NCBI GenBank assembly: GCA_003482695.1
Contig: DMYC01000243.1
Span: 1-6,744, forward strand
Direction of reading: 5' to 3'
DNA: 6,744 nt
From: Clostridiales bacterium UBA8960
Lineage (GTDB): Bacteria; Bacillota; Clostridia; Peptostreptococcales; Acidaminobacteraceae
Part shown: in pieces, positions 1-6,744 of the stretch
How positions within the stretch are numbered: position 1 is the first letter of the stretch
How the letters are laid out: each line of letters starts with the position of its first letter
Position numbers and translations under genes: made by a program
The notes under the pieces: model-generated
What the model saw: the letters and a program-made list of their open reading frames with translations, nothing else
The model's database searches: none
What the model was told of the DNA's origin: nothing

Positions 1-744
1 ACGGCTTATGAACTAAGTGTCGCAAATGCGATAAATAAAACCACCAACGTCAAACGTTTTAGCGGGATAGCCGCAATAGTTGCCGTCAGTTTGATCATCG
101 TTGTGCGAACGAAGCTTTTTGGAGTTTGGCATTTAACGGCAGAATTTTTTATAGCCCTTAAAGATTTGTTGATTAAAATAATCGAGTGGGTTGTTTATCC
201 ACTGGCATATGGCATGTCCTATCTGGTCAACCTCATAAATGTCTTAAGATTAGAGGGCGAAGAAATGCCTTCTATAATGGGCGCATTCGATCGCGGTGAG
301 CGGTTGGTGGATTATGACCTGTTTGTCGAAGAATATCCGATACCACCGGCTCTTGAACTCGCTTTGACGATTGTGGCATGGACACTATTAATCATCCTTT
401 CGATGTTCATGATCGCGAATGTCTATAAAAAGGTAAGTCAAGTGCGACAAATGCCCGAGATACCAGGCACAGAAGAACGGATTTTCATCTTCGACGAATT
501 AAATCCTTTTAGAAAGAAATCAAAAACCAGGCAGAAATCGGAAGATAAAAAATTGTCCATCACACGACTGCGTTATAAAAATGCATTGACTTCTTACAAA
601 GAGAAAGGATATGAGAAACCGATTTCTCTGACACCAAACGAATATTTCGACCATTTAAAATCCGCAGATGCCAGCGATGAGTCGTTTGAGACTTTAACCG
701 GTGCTTATAATCGCGTCCGGTACGGTGATCAAAAAGACAGTTGA
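1..744 (+). CDS. DUF4129-like membrane protein, C-terminal part (5' end outside window)
   Basis: The reading frame is open from the first base to the TGA at 742-744, giving 247 visible residues. The real start is therefore upstream, and the in-frame TTG at 91 is probably not the start. Hydrophobic segments lie at visible residues about 21-35 and 118-141, with a long, partly amphipathic hydrophobic stretch at about 53-82. The last segment is followed by a basic run (RKKSKTRQKSEDKK, about 171-184), which suggests a cytoplasmic tail by the positive-inside rule. The end of the protein, with SLTPNEYFDHL near 209-219 and LTGAYNRVRYGD near 232-243, resembles the DUF4129 tail found in membrane proteins that often sit beside MoxR ATPase, DUF58 and transglutaminase-like genes. 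That family match is from memory of the motif (TP-x-E-[YF] followed by Y-x-x-x-RYG). The biochemical role is unknown, and the partner genes would lie to the left of the window. Confidence 0.68.
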   Translation, partial: TAYELSVANAINKTTNVKRFSGIAAIVAVSLIIVVRTKLFGVWHLTAEFFIALKDLLIKIIEWVVYPLAYGMSYLVNLINVLRLEGEEMPSIMGAFDRGERLVDYDLFVEEYPIPPALELALTIVAWTLLIILSMFMIANVYKKVSQVRQMPEIPGTEERIFIFDELNPFRKKSKTRQKSEDKKLSITRLRYKNALTSYKEKGYEKPISLTPNEYFDHLKSADASDESFETLTGAYNRVRYGDQKDS

Positions 745-769
745 CAAGCGATGCGTTTTGCATTATCAT
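741..769 (+). promoter_or_regulatory. Sigma-A-type promoter for carAB
   Basis: A perfect -35 box TTGACA (741-746) is followed after exactly 17 bases by TATCAT (764-769), which matches 5 of 6 bases of the -10 consensus. The -35 box overlaps the TGA stop of the upstream gene. Transcription would start near A777, just before the PyrR-binding hairpin, which is where a pyr leader should begin. Confidence 0.82.
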
Positions 770-781
770 AACATCTAATGA

Positions 782-821
782 ATACACTTTAAATTGGTCC
801 TGTGAGGCCAGAAAGAGGTAT
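782..821 (+). promoter_or_regulatory. PyrR-binding hairpin (anti-antiterminator)
   Basis: The upper stem UUGGUC (794-799) pairs with GGCCAG (806-811), with two wobble pairs, and closes a hexaloop CUGUGA (800-805) that fits the CNGNGA loop pattern of PyrR sites. A purine-rich internal bulge follows (around 812-814). A lower stem can form between AUAC plus CUUU (782-790, A786 bulged) and 814-821. The core 796-818 closely resembles the Bacillus subtilis pyr leader motif (GUCC-A-G-A-GAGGCU...AAGAGG, from memory), differing mainly at variable loop positions. Confidence 0.85.
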
Positions 822-865
822 GGTATGCAAAACAAGGGTAATCTATGTCCGAAAAGAATAGTTGA

Positions 866-906
866 GGAAGCGAACGCATCTGTAGCGATGTGTTGCTTCC
901 TTTTTT
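866..906 (+). terminator. Attenuator terminator upstream of carA
   Basis: GGAAGC (866-871) pairs with GCTTCC (895-900), and AACGCATC (873-880) pairs with GATGTGTT (887-894, one G-U pair). The result is a nearly perfect 14-bp stem with a single bulged G at 872 and the six-base loop TGTAGC. Six T residues (901-906) follow immediately. It lies 49 bases before the carA start and has no reading frame of its own to end, so it acts as a regulated leader terminator. Confidence 0.9.
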
Positions 907-955
907 GTTGCGCACCTTCTCTAGTGTATGACTCATCAAAGTGTAGGAGGGCAAA

Positions 956-2029
956 ATGAAAGCAAAATTAATACTTGAAAATGGCATGGTTTTTGAGGGT
1001 GTTGCGTTTGGTCATAAAGAGACCTGCGTTGGTGAAGTGGTTTTCAACACGGGCATGACGGGATATCAGGAAGTCTTGACCGATCCCTCATATTATGGAC
1101 AAATTGTCACGATGACATACCCGCTCATCGGCAATTACGGCATCAATCTTGATGACAGCGAGTCGGCCAGCGCAAAAGTTAGAGGCTTCATCGTAAGAGA
1201 AAAATGTGAGTTTTCCAGTAACTTCAGATCGGAAATCGAGCTTGATAAATATTTGAAGCAGCAAAAAATCATGGGCATCACAGGCATCGACACGCGTGCA
1301 TTAACAAGGCTTATCAGAAACTATGGCACCATGAAAGGTGTCATAACAACAGAATTATTGTCTGAAAGGTGCTTAAAAGCATATTTTGATAGTTTTGACA
1401 ATACAAACGCCGTATACGAAGTCACCTCAAAAGAAACACATGAAATCGATAAAACAAAAAGCGCGGTGACGGTGGACAAACCAGTAAAAGTATCACTCAT
1501 GGACTTTGGAGCAAAACGCAACATCATACGCAGCCTGCAAAGTCGAGGTTGCCATGTCACAGTCTACCCGGCGTCAACAAAGGCGGAAACACTTCTTAAC
1601 GATGGGTCAGACCTCGTCTTTTTATCAAATGGACCAGGGGATCCAGAAGATTTGACGGCAATCATCGCTGAAGTCGAAAAAATGATAGGTCAAAAGCCAG
1701 TGGCAGGTATTTGTCTTGGACACCAAATCATTGCGCTTGCAAAAGGTGGTCAAACCGCAAAATTGAAGTTTGGTCACAGAGGTTGCAATCATCCGGTCAA
1801 AGACCTTGAAAAAAATAAAGTCTACATCACATCACAAAATCACGGCTATCATGTTTCGAAGTTGCCAAAAGGATTTGAAGTGACACATATCAGCATGAAC
1901 GATCAATCGATCGAAGGCATGAGAAACGATGCATTAGCGGTGTTTTCAGTGCAGTTTCATCCTGAAGCATCACCTGGACCGGTTGAAAGTGGCTATTTGT
2001 TTGATGAATTTTTAGAACTTGTGAAATAG
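956..2029 (+). CDS. carA: Carbamoyl-phosphate synthase small subunit (glutamine amidotransferase)
   Basis: This subunit hydrolyses glutamine and passes the ammonia to CarB for carbamoyl phosphate synthesis, the first step of pyrimidine and arginine formation; it is cytoplasmic. The 357 residues match the usual family length of about 360-380. The N-terminal CPSase small-chain domain (about 1-140) carries FNTGMTGYQE (30-39). The class I glutamine amidotransferase domain (about 177-357) carries SNGPGDP (224-230), GICLGHQ (251-257) with the nucleophile Cys253, SQNHGYHV (293-300), and FHPEASPGP (334-342) with His335 and Glu337 of the catalytic triad. All key residues are present. The ATG start is supported by AGGAGG at 945-950, five bases upstream. 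Expression should be set by the PyrR leader just upstream, and carB follows nine bases after the stop. In Bacillus the pyrimidine-specific copy is named pyrAA, so that name is also possible. Confidence 0.98.
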   Translation: MKAKLILENGMVFEGVAFGHKETCVGEVVFNTGMTGYQEVLTDPSYYGQIVTMTYPLIGNYGINLDDSESASAKVRGFIVREKCEFSSNFRSEIELDKYLKQQKIMGITGIDTRALTRLIRNYGTMKGVITTELLSERCLKAYFDSFDNTNAVYEVTSKETHEIDKTKSAVTVDKPVKVSLMDFGAKRNIIRSLQSRGCHVTVYPASTKAETLLNDGSDLVFLSNGPGDPEDLTAIIAEVEKMIGQKPVAGICLGHQIIALAKGGQTAKLKFGHRGCNHPVKDLEKNKVYITSQNHGYHVSKLPKGFEVTHISMNDQSIEGMRNDALAVFSVQFHPEASPGPVESGYLFDEFLELVK

Positions 2030-2033
2030 GAGG
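2028..2033 (+). promoter_or_regulatory. carB ribosome binding site overlapping carA stop
   Basis: AGGAGG begins inside the TAG stop of carA (2027-2029) and sits five bases before the carB ATG. Ribosomes finishing carA are thus placed at the carB start. This fits translational coupling and equal amounts of the two subunits. Confidence 0.85.
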
Positions 2034-2038
2034 GTAAC

Positions 2039-5000
2039 ATGCCATTAGATAAATCAATAAAAAAAGTGCTCGTCATCGGATCGGGGCCAATCGTCATCGG
2101 ACAAGCGGCAGAATTTGACTATTCGGGCACTCAAGCTTGCCAAGCTTTAAAAGAAGAAGGGGTTGAAGTTGTACTCATCAATTCCAACCCAGCCACGATC
2201 ATGACGGACGCTGAAATAGCGGATAAAATATATATTGAGCCCATTACACTAGAATATGTGAAAAAAATCATAGAAAAAGAAAGACCGGACAGCCTACTTG
2301 CCGGCATGGGTGGCCAAACAGCGCTCAACATGGCCCTTGAGCTCCATGAAGCAGGTGTTCTGGATGCATTTGGCGTGCGTATGATCGGAACGCGTATAGA
2401 GGGCATTAAGCAAGGTGAGGACCGTGCCCTGTTCAAAGAGATGATGCTTAAGATTGGGGAGCCAATGATCCAGTCCGATATTTTCACTGAGCTTGAAGCC
2501 GGTATTGCTTATGCCTCTGAGATCGGCTACCCTGTCATCGTAAGGCCAGCCTACACGTTAGGTGGTACAGGCGGCGGCATCGCAGATGATGAAGTGCAGC
2601 TTCGCGTCATTATGGCATCAGGGCTCGATTATAGTCCTGTTGGGCAGGTGTTGATCGAGAAGAGCATCAAAGGCTGGAAGGAAGTGGAGTATGAAGTCAT
2701 GCGAGACAGCTTCGGCAACAGGATTTCAGTTTGCAACATGGAGAATTTTGATCCAGTCGGCATCCACACAGGAGACAGCATCGTCGTTGCACCAAGCCAA
2801 ACTCTGTCTGACAAAGATTATCAAATGCTCAGAACTTCCGCTTTCAACATCATCGAAGCCATCGGCATCGAAGGTGGTTGCAACGTTCAGTTTGCGCTTA
2901 ACCCGCATAGTTTCGAGTATGCCGTAATCGAAATCAATCCAAGGGTAAGCCGCTCCTCTGCGCTTGCATCTAAAGCAACCGGTTATCCAATCGCGAAAGT
3001 GGCGACTAAAATTGCTTTGGGGTACGGTTTGGATGAAATAAAAAACGCCGTTACTGGCGTGACTTTCGCATGTTTTGAGCCGAGCCTCGACTATGTTGTG
3101 GTTAAGATACCTAAATGGCCGTTTGACAAGTTTGGAAAAGCGGAAAGAACATTGGGGACAAAAATGATGGCCACCGGTGAAATTATGGCGATCGGCAGCA
3201 ATTTTGAGGCTGCTTTTCTAAAAGGGGTCCGCTCGCTAGAACTTGGGCAATATCACCTTAGGCATAAGAAGTACATGAATGAACCCATCGAGAATCTGAA
3301 ACGCCTCGTCATGAAGGCGGATGATGAACGTTTATTCGCCCTAGCTGAACTCATTAGAAGGGAATATCGACTCGAGAAAATCGCGCAAATAACTGGCATA
3401 GATCCCTGGTTCATAAAGAAGGTTCAAGGCATCGTCGACGAAGAGTCGAAACTTGAAACCATGCAGCTGACAGATTTGAATGTCGACGTGCTAAAAGCGC
3501 TCAAAAGGAAAGGGTTTTCCGACAAAGCCATCGGCGATTTGATTGGGGTTTCACCAGAATGCGTTTACCAACATAGGATGTCCCTTGGCATAAAGCCAGT
3601 CTTTCATATGGTGGATACGTGTGCTGGAGAGTTCGAAGCGATATCTCCATATTACTATTCCAGTTATGAATCTGTGGATGAAGTGGTTGTGAGTGACCGC
3701 ACAAAAGTCATCGTTCTTGGGTCAGGGCCGATTCGAATCGGACAGGGCATTGAATTTGATTACGCTTCGGTACATTGTGTCAATGCCCTTAAAAAAATGG
3801 GCATCGAAACGATCATCATCAACAGCAACCCTGAAACAGTGAGCACGGATTTCAGTACAGCTGATAAACTATACTTTGAGCCTCTTACGGAAGAGGACGT
3901 GTTAAATGTCATAGACAAAGAAAAGCCCGATGGCGTCATGCTTCAATTTGGCGGTCAAACAGCCATCAAACTCGCACATTTCATGAAAGAAAAAGGCATT
4001 AAGATATTTGGTACAAGTGCCGATCAAATCGACCTCTCGGAAGACAGGGAAAAATTCGATGCTTTTCTTGAGTCGTTGAATATTGAAAGGCCAAAGGGCA
4101 GAGGCGTTATGAACCTCGAAGAGGGCTTAAAAGTAGCCACAGAGTTAAAATTGCCTGTCATCGTCAGACCGAGCTATGTTTTGGGTGGACAAGGAATGAA
4201 GATCTGTTATCAGATGTCTGAACTCGTGGAATACTTGGCAAACGCGTTCGTCAAGGATAAAAAGAATCCCGTTTTGATCGATAAATACTTGACGGGTAAA
4301 GAGCTTGAAGTCGATGCGATCTCAGATGGCAAAACGGTTTTGATTCCTGGAATCATGGAACATATTGAGCGTGCTGGTATCCATTCGGGTGACAGTATGA
4401 CCGTTTATCCACCGCAGACTGTCAGTAAACAGGTGACGCAGTCGATCGTAGAGACGACGCGCAAGATTGCGTTGGGACTCGACGTAAAAGGGCTCATCAA
4501 CATACAATATATAGAATTTGAAGGTGAGCTGTTTGTCATAGAAGTGAACCCTCGCGCTTCAAGAACCGTACCATATATCTCGAAAGTCAGCGGCGTTCCG
4601 ATCGTGGAGCTCGCTACGAGAGTGTCCATGGGCGAACCGTTGGCATCACTCGGTTATGGCGAGGGTTTATATAAAGAGCCTGACCTTATAGCCGTGAAAG
4701 TGCCAGTCTTTTCTACACACAAATTGCCTGATGTGGAGATTTCATTGGGACCAGAGATGAAATCCACTGGTGAAGTGCTTGGAATAGGCAAAACATACGC
4801 CGAAGCGCTTTACAAAGGTTTCATCGCCGCGAAAAATGCGCCTATTAAGGAAACACCGACACTACTCATGACCCTAAACGACGAGGAGAAAATGCGCCTA
4901 AAAAAAGAGGATTGTCCAAGCAGATACAAGTACATGGCGACGCGCGGGACTTGCATGGTGCTTAAAGATCTGGGCATTCCAGCAACACAAGTGAGAAAAA

Positions 5001-5242
5001 TCACGAAGGATGTTCCAAACATTCTAGATTATATACGCGATGGCGCGATCGATTTGATCATCAATGCGCCGACGTTAGGGGATGATGCGACGAGAGACGG
5101 ATTTACGATGAGGAGAGCGGCTGCAGAAAGAAACATTCCGGTCTATACATCGATGGACACATTTAGAGCGTGGTGCTTTGCGAAAGAGAAAATAACGAAC
5201 GCATCTGTCACAGAAGTATATGAACTCAAAAGTTTCAAATGA
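2039..5242 (+). CDS. carB: Carbamoyl-phosphate synthase large subunit
   Basis: This subunit makes carbamoyl phosphate from bicarbonate, CarA-derived ammonia and two ATP, in complex with CarA. Its 1067 residues match the normal length of about 1070. The two halves are homologous. Half one has [17 protein letters not shown] (14-30), RPAYTLGG (169-176), Glu215, His243 and the metal-binding E298-x-N300. Half two has [17 protein letters not shown] (561-577), [10 protein letters not shown] (710-719) and E835-x-N837. A linker/oligomerisation region lies at about 400-550. The C-terminal MGS-like allosteric domain (about 935-1067) contains ATRGTCMVL (967-975), INAPT (1008-1012) and [10 protein letters not shown] (1019-1028), resembling the UMP-sensitive Bacillota enzymes. 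Both ATP-grasp sites look intact. The stop is TGA, with no clear terminator before mscL. The Bacillus name pyrAB would also fit. Confidence 0.98.
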   Translation: MPLDKSIKKVLVIGSGPIVIGQAAEFDYSGTQACQALKEEGVEVVLINSNPATIMTDAEIADKIYIEPITLEYVKKIIEKERPDSLLAGMGGQTALNMALELHEAGVLDAFGVRMIGTRIEGIKQGEDRALFKEMMLKIGEPMIQSDIFTELEAGIAYASEIGYPVIVRPAYTLGGTGGGIADDEVQLRVIMASGLDYSPVGQVLIEKSIKGWKEVEYEVMRDSFGNRISVCNMENFDPVGIHTGDSIVVAPSQTLSDKDYQMLRTSAFNIIEAIGIEGGCNVQFALNPHSFEYAVIEINPRVSRSSALASKATGYPIAKVATKIALGYGLDEIKNAVTGVTFACFEPSLDYVVVKIPKWPFDKFGKAERTLGTKMMATGEIMAIGSNFEAAFLKGVRSLELGQYHLRHKKYMNEPIENLKRLVMKADDERLFALAELIRREYRLEKIAQITGIDPWFIKKVQGIVDEESKLETMQLTDLNVDVLKALKRKGFSDKAIGDLIGVSPECVYQHRMSLGIKPVFHMVDTCAGEFEAISPYYYSSYESVDEVVVSDRTKVIVLGSGPIRIGQGIEFDYASVHCVNALKKMGIETIIINSNPETVSTDFSTADKLYFEPLTEEDVLNVIDKEKPDGVMLQFGGQTAIKLAHFMKEKGIKIFGTSADQIDLSEDREKFDAFLESLNIERPKGRGVMNLEEGLKVATELKLPVIVRPSYVLGGQGMKICYQMSELVEYLANAFVKDKKNPVLIDKYLTGKELEVDAISDGKTVLIPGIMEHIERAGIHSGDSMTVYPPQTVSKQVTQSIVETTRKIALGLDVKGLINIQYIEFEGELFVIEVNPRASRTVPYISKVSGVPIVELATRVSMGEPLASLGYGEGLYKEPDLIAVKVPVFSTHKLPDVEISLGPEMKSTGEVLGIGKTYAEALYKGFIAAKNAPIKETPTLLMTLNDEEKMRLKKEDCPSRYKYMATRGTCMVLKDLGIPATQVRKITKDVPNILDYIRDGAIDLIINAPTLGDDATRDGFTMRRAAAERNIPVYTSMDTFRAWCFAKEKITNASVTEVYELKSFK

Positions 5243-5286
5243 GCCTTCAATTCTGATTATCATTAAAGAAACAGGGTATTACTGTC

Positions 5287-5303
5287 CTATAAAATACTTA
5301 TAG
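5287..5303 (+). repeat. Perfect inverted repeat CTATAA-N5-TTATAG before mscL
   Basis: CTATAA (5287-5292) and TTATAG (5298-5303) are exact reverse complements separated by AATAC. The repeat ends directly before the mscL ribosome binding site (GTGAGG, 5303-5308). TATAAA (5288-5293) inside the left arm could be a -10 box, but I see no convincing -35 at the right distance (the best is TTAAAG at 5263-5268, 19 bases away). It may be an operator, a weak RNA hairpin near the start, or chance in AT-rich DNA. Confidence 0.4.
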
Positions 5304-5316
5304 TGAGGTAAAATCT

Positions 5317-5718
5317 ATGTTGAAAGATTTTAAAAAATTCATAGTCAGAGGCAACGTCGTTGATTTAGCTGTAGCGGTCATTATTGGAGGCGCTTTTGGA
5401 AAAATCGTAAGCTCTTTTGTAAATGACATCATAATGCCACTTATTGGTCGCCTACTTGGTGGTGTGGATTTCAAAACGCTCAAGTGGGTGCTTGAGGAAG
5501 CCGTTGGTGAAACGCCAGAAGTCGCTGTACTTTATGGACAGTTCATTCAAAACGTCGTCGATTTCGTCATCATCGCATTTGTCATATTCATGATGATTAA
5601 AATGATCGAAAAAATGAGACCGAAGCCTGTTCCTGAGCCAGCAGCACCAGCAGCGCCATCTGAAGATGTGCAGTTGCTCACTGAAATCAGGGATTTGTTA
5701 AAAGCGCAAAGCAAATAA
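5317..5718 (+). CDS. mscL: Large-conductance mechanosensitive channel MscL
   Basis: MscL is an inner-membrane homopentameric channel that opens under membrane tension and releases solutes during hypo-osmotic shock. The 133 residues are typical. The N-terminal amphipathic helix [13 protein letters not shown] (1-13) leads into TM1 (about 14-42), with the family signature [14 protein letters not shown] (11-24) and [15 protein letters not shown] (27-41). The gate residues equivalent to E. coli Leu19 and Val23 are Leu17 and Val21. The E. coli Gly22 position is Ala20, as I recall for the Mycobacterium channel. The periplasmic loop spans about 48-72 and TM2 about 75-97. A Pro/Ala-rich linker (102-114) precedes the C-terminal helix bundle (about 116-131). 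The ATG is preceded by a TGAGGT-type ribosome binding site eight bases upstream. The gene lies 74 bases after carB with no clear terminator between them, and a strong terminator follows it. Confidence 0.97.
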   Translation: MLKDFKKFIVRGNVVDLAVAVIIGGAFGKIVSSFVNDIIMPLIGRLLGGVDFKTLKWVLEEAVGETPEVAVLYGQFIQNVVDFVIIAFVIFMMIKMIEKMRPKPVPEPAAPAAPSEDVQLLTEIRDLLKAQSK

Positions 5719-5730
5719 TTTCAATAATCG

Positions 5731-5764
5731 GAAGCTGAGTGACCCTAGTCACTCAGTTTCTTTT
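5731..5764 (+). terminator. Rho-independent terminator after mscL
   Basis: A 13-bp stem forms between 5731-5743 and 5748-5760, with one G-U pair and the four-base loop CCTA; its core is CTGAGTGAC/GTCACTCAG. A T-rich tail follows (TTTC overlapping the stem, then TTTT at 5761-5764). It starts 13 bases after the mscL stop and closes the transcription unit, separating it from the alpha-galactosidase gene. Confidence 0.9.
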
Positions 5765-5792
5765 GCATGTGGCCGTAAAAAAAAGGTATAAT
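5763..5792 (+). promoter_or_regulatory. Promoter for the alpha-galactosidase gene
   Basis: A perfect -10 box TATAAT (5787-5792) lies 49 bases before the start codon. The best -35 is the weak TTGCAT (5763-5768) at 18-base spacing, overlapping the T tail of the mscL terminator. The spacer contains eight A residues (5777-5784). A weak -35 next to a perfect -10 suits a gene that needs an activator. Transcription would begin near 5799. Confidence 0.65.
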
Positions 5793-5818
5793 AAACTAAA
5801 GCCTCATTGACGCTTACA

Positions 5819-5830
5819 CCATAAATATGG
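5819..5830 (+). repeat. Short inverted repeat CCATA-AA-TATGG before the alpha-galactosidase gene
   Basis: CCATA (5819-5823) and TATGG (5826-5830) are exact reverse complements with AA between them, in the leader just downstream of the predicted transcription start. The two-base gap is too short for an RNA hairpin loop, so if functional it would be a DNA operator half-site pair. It touches the ribosome binding site. It is short enough to be chance. Confidence 0.3.
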
Positions 5831-5834
5831 GAGG
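5829..5834 (+). promoter_or_regulatory. Ribosome binding site choosing the alpha-galactosidase start
   Basis: GGGAGG is followed by two in-frame ATG codons, at 5835 and 5841. The first directly abuts the site, too close for initiation. The second is six bases away, so 5841 is taken as the start. Confidence 0.75.
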
Positions 5835-5840
5835 ATGACT

Positions 5841-6744
5841 ATGATTACAATTGATCGTCAAAAGTCGCAATCGCCTTTATTTCACTTGCAAACGGACTGT
5901 TCCAGTTATATCGTATGGGTTCACGAGAACGGTCAACTAATAAATCTCTATTATGGCAAGCGACTGAGTCACTCCATAAATTTAAGAGATTTATTTCAGA
6001 ACTATTCGACACAAGTGGGTTCATCAACACTTTATCGACAAGGCAGCAACATCACACTTGATACACTACAACTGGAATATCCGGGTTATGGGAAAGGCGA
6101 TTATAGAACGCCCGCTTTTTTGTTTGAATATGAAGACGGGTCAACGACAATCGATTTTGTTTTTTTCGATTACAAGTTACATAATGAAAAGTTAAGTCCC
6201 GAATCTCAACCGCACGTGAGAAATGACCATCATGTCGATGCGCCGCTGGAGACACTTGAAATCGTATTGAAAGAGCGTACTAAAAATGTCTTGATTCATT
6301 TGTTTTATACACCGGTCGAAACGACGGATGCAGTGCTTCGTTTTACGAGAGTGACAAATTTGGACGCGTCTTCACTTACGATTAAAAGCGTGATGAGTTT
6401 TAACCTCGACTATTCTCATGCTTCTTTTGATTTGTTGACGCTTGATGGCATGTGGATCAGAGAACGACAAGTCAACCGTGCGAGGTTGCGTCCAGGTATA
6501 CTGAGCATTGACTCAAAAAAAGGTGTGAGTGGCGCCAATCACAACCCGTTCATCGCACTGCTAGAACCTGACGCATCTGAGCTACGCGGTACAGTTTTCG
6601 GATTTTCACTGCTTTACAGCGGTAATTTCACTGGAAAAGTAGAAAAAAGCCCTTATGAGATGTCTCGTGTACAAATGGGCATCACGGATTTTGAGTTTGA
6701 GTGGCAGTTGATACCACAGATGGCTTTTGACACCCCCGAGTCTG
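5841..6744 (+). CDS. Alpha-galactosidase (GH36), N-terminal part, runs off window
   Basis: GH36 alpha-galactosidases remove terminal alpha-1,6-galactose from melibiose, raffinose and related sugars, usually in the cytoplasm; no signal peptide is visible here. The frame stays open from 5841 to the window end, giving 301 residues of a family usually about 720-740 long. What is seen is the N-terminal beta-sandwich domain with family motifs: LYYGKRL (36-42), EYPGYGKGDYRTPAF (79-93), WIRERQ (205-210), HNPFIALL (234-241), GFSLLYSGNF (254-263), RVQMGI (276-281) and DTPES at the edge. The catalytic TIM barrel with its two acidic residues lies beyond the window and cannot be checked. Names used for relatives are melA, rafA, aga and galA; the sequence does not decide among them. 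It has its own promoter and probably begins a sugar-use operon. Confidence 0.92.
   Translation, partial: MITIDRQKSQSPLFHLQTDCSSYIVWVHENGQLINLYYGKRLSHSINLRDLFQNYSTQVGSSTLYRQGSNITLDTLQLEYPGYGKGDYRTPAFLFEYEDGSTTIDFVFFDYKLHNEKLSPESQPHVRNDHHVDAPLETLEIVLKERTKNVLIHLFYTPVETTDAVLRFTRVTNLDASSLTIKSVMSFNLDYSHASFDLLTLDGMWIRERQVNRARLRPGILSIDSKKGVSGANHNPFIALLEPDASELRGTVFGFSLLYSGNFTGKVEKSPYEMSRVQMGITDFEFEWQLIPQMAFDTPES

Larger units (their letters stand above)
777..906 (+). ncRNA. PyrR-type pyrimidine attenuator leader of carAB
   Basis: This untranslated leader lies between the promoter and carA. It contains a PyrR recognition hairpin (about 782-821) followed by an intrinsic terminator (866-906). In Bacillota, PyrR bound to UMP or UTP stabilises the first hairpin (the anti-antiterminator), so the terminator forms and the pyrimidine genes are switched off. 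When pyrimidines are scarce an antiterminator forms and transcription continues. Both end elements are clear here, but I could not find a strong classical antiterminator between them. The carAB content downstream fits pyrimidine control. The pyrR gene itself is not in this window. Confidence 0.85.

Noticed and set aside
741..959. Small open frame covering the carA leader, from a TTG at 741
   Set aside because: It starts at the -35 box upstream of the predicted transcription start and runs through the PyrR hairpin and terminator. It has no ribosome binding site or recognisable protein, so it is a chance frame.
2131..2487. Reverse-strand open frame of 118 codons inside carB, and similar ones at 1321-1560, 4405-4629 and 6052-6255
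   Set aside because: They lie antisense to well-conserved genes, have no clear ribosome binding sites and encode no recognisable protein, so they are shadows of codon bias.
5196..5208. CGAACGCATCTGT also occurs exactly in the carA attenuator (871-883)
   Set aside because: A 13-base identity between two places in a window of this size is not far from chance, and one copy is ordinary carB coding sequence.
2039..5242. Internal similarity between the two halves of carB
   Set aside because: This is the known ancient duplication of the family, not a recent repeat.
5249..5267. Fur-box-like TGATTATCATT (core 5254-5264) after carB
   Set aside because: The core fits but the left half of the 7-1-7 consensus is poor, and neither neighbour has an iron-related role. 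It is probably chance in AT-rich DNA.
1..6744. Novel defence, mobile or CRISPR-type system
   Set aside because: No transposase, integrase, repeat array, nuclease-like or toxin-like gene is visible. Four of the five genes belong to well-known families and the fifth (1-744) is a DUF4129-like membrane protein of unknown role.

Overview
The window looks like a chromosomal stretch of a low-to-mid GC Bacillota (Firmicutes) bacterium. The reasons are strong AGGAGG-type ribosome binding sites, a PyrR-type pyrimidine attenuator in front of carAB, sigma-A-like promoters, and TGA used as a stop codon, so the genetic code is standard. I cannot name the genus from the sequence alone. All five genes lie on the + strand, and no intergenic gap exceeds about 210 bases.

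Layout: (1) 1-744 is the 3' end of a membrane protein with a DUF4129-like cytoplasmic tail; its start lies before the window. (2) 741-955 is a regulatory gap holding a TTGACA-N17-TATCAT promoter that overlaps the previous stop codon, a PyrR-binding RNA hairpin, an intrinsic terminator and the carA ribosome binding site. (3) 956-2029 carA and 2039-5242 carB encode the two subunits of carbamoyl-phosphate synthase. They are tightly coupled, with the carB ribosome binding site overlapping the carA stop. (4) 5317-5718 is mscL, the large mechanosensitive channel, followed by a clear 13-bp hairpin terminator. (5) A TATAAT promoter leads into a GH36 alpha-galactosidase at 5841, which runs off the right edge; only its N-terminal sugar-binding-type domain is present.

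How they work together: CarA releases ammonia from glutamine, and CarB uses it with bicarbonate and two ATP to make carbamoyl phosphate for pyrimidines and arginine. The leader implies that PyrR bound to UMP/UTP stops transcription before carA when pyrimidines are plentiful. No obvious terminator separates carB from mscL, so some mscL transcription may come from the pyrimidine-controlled message. The alpha-galactosidase starts an independent sugar-use unit.

I see no mobile element, CRISPR array, tRNA, rRNA or novel defence-like system. The region is ordinary core metabolism; its most interesting parts are regulatory.
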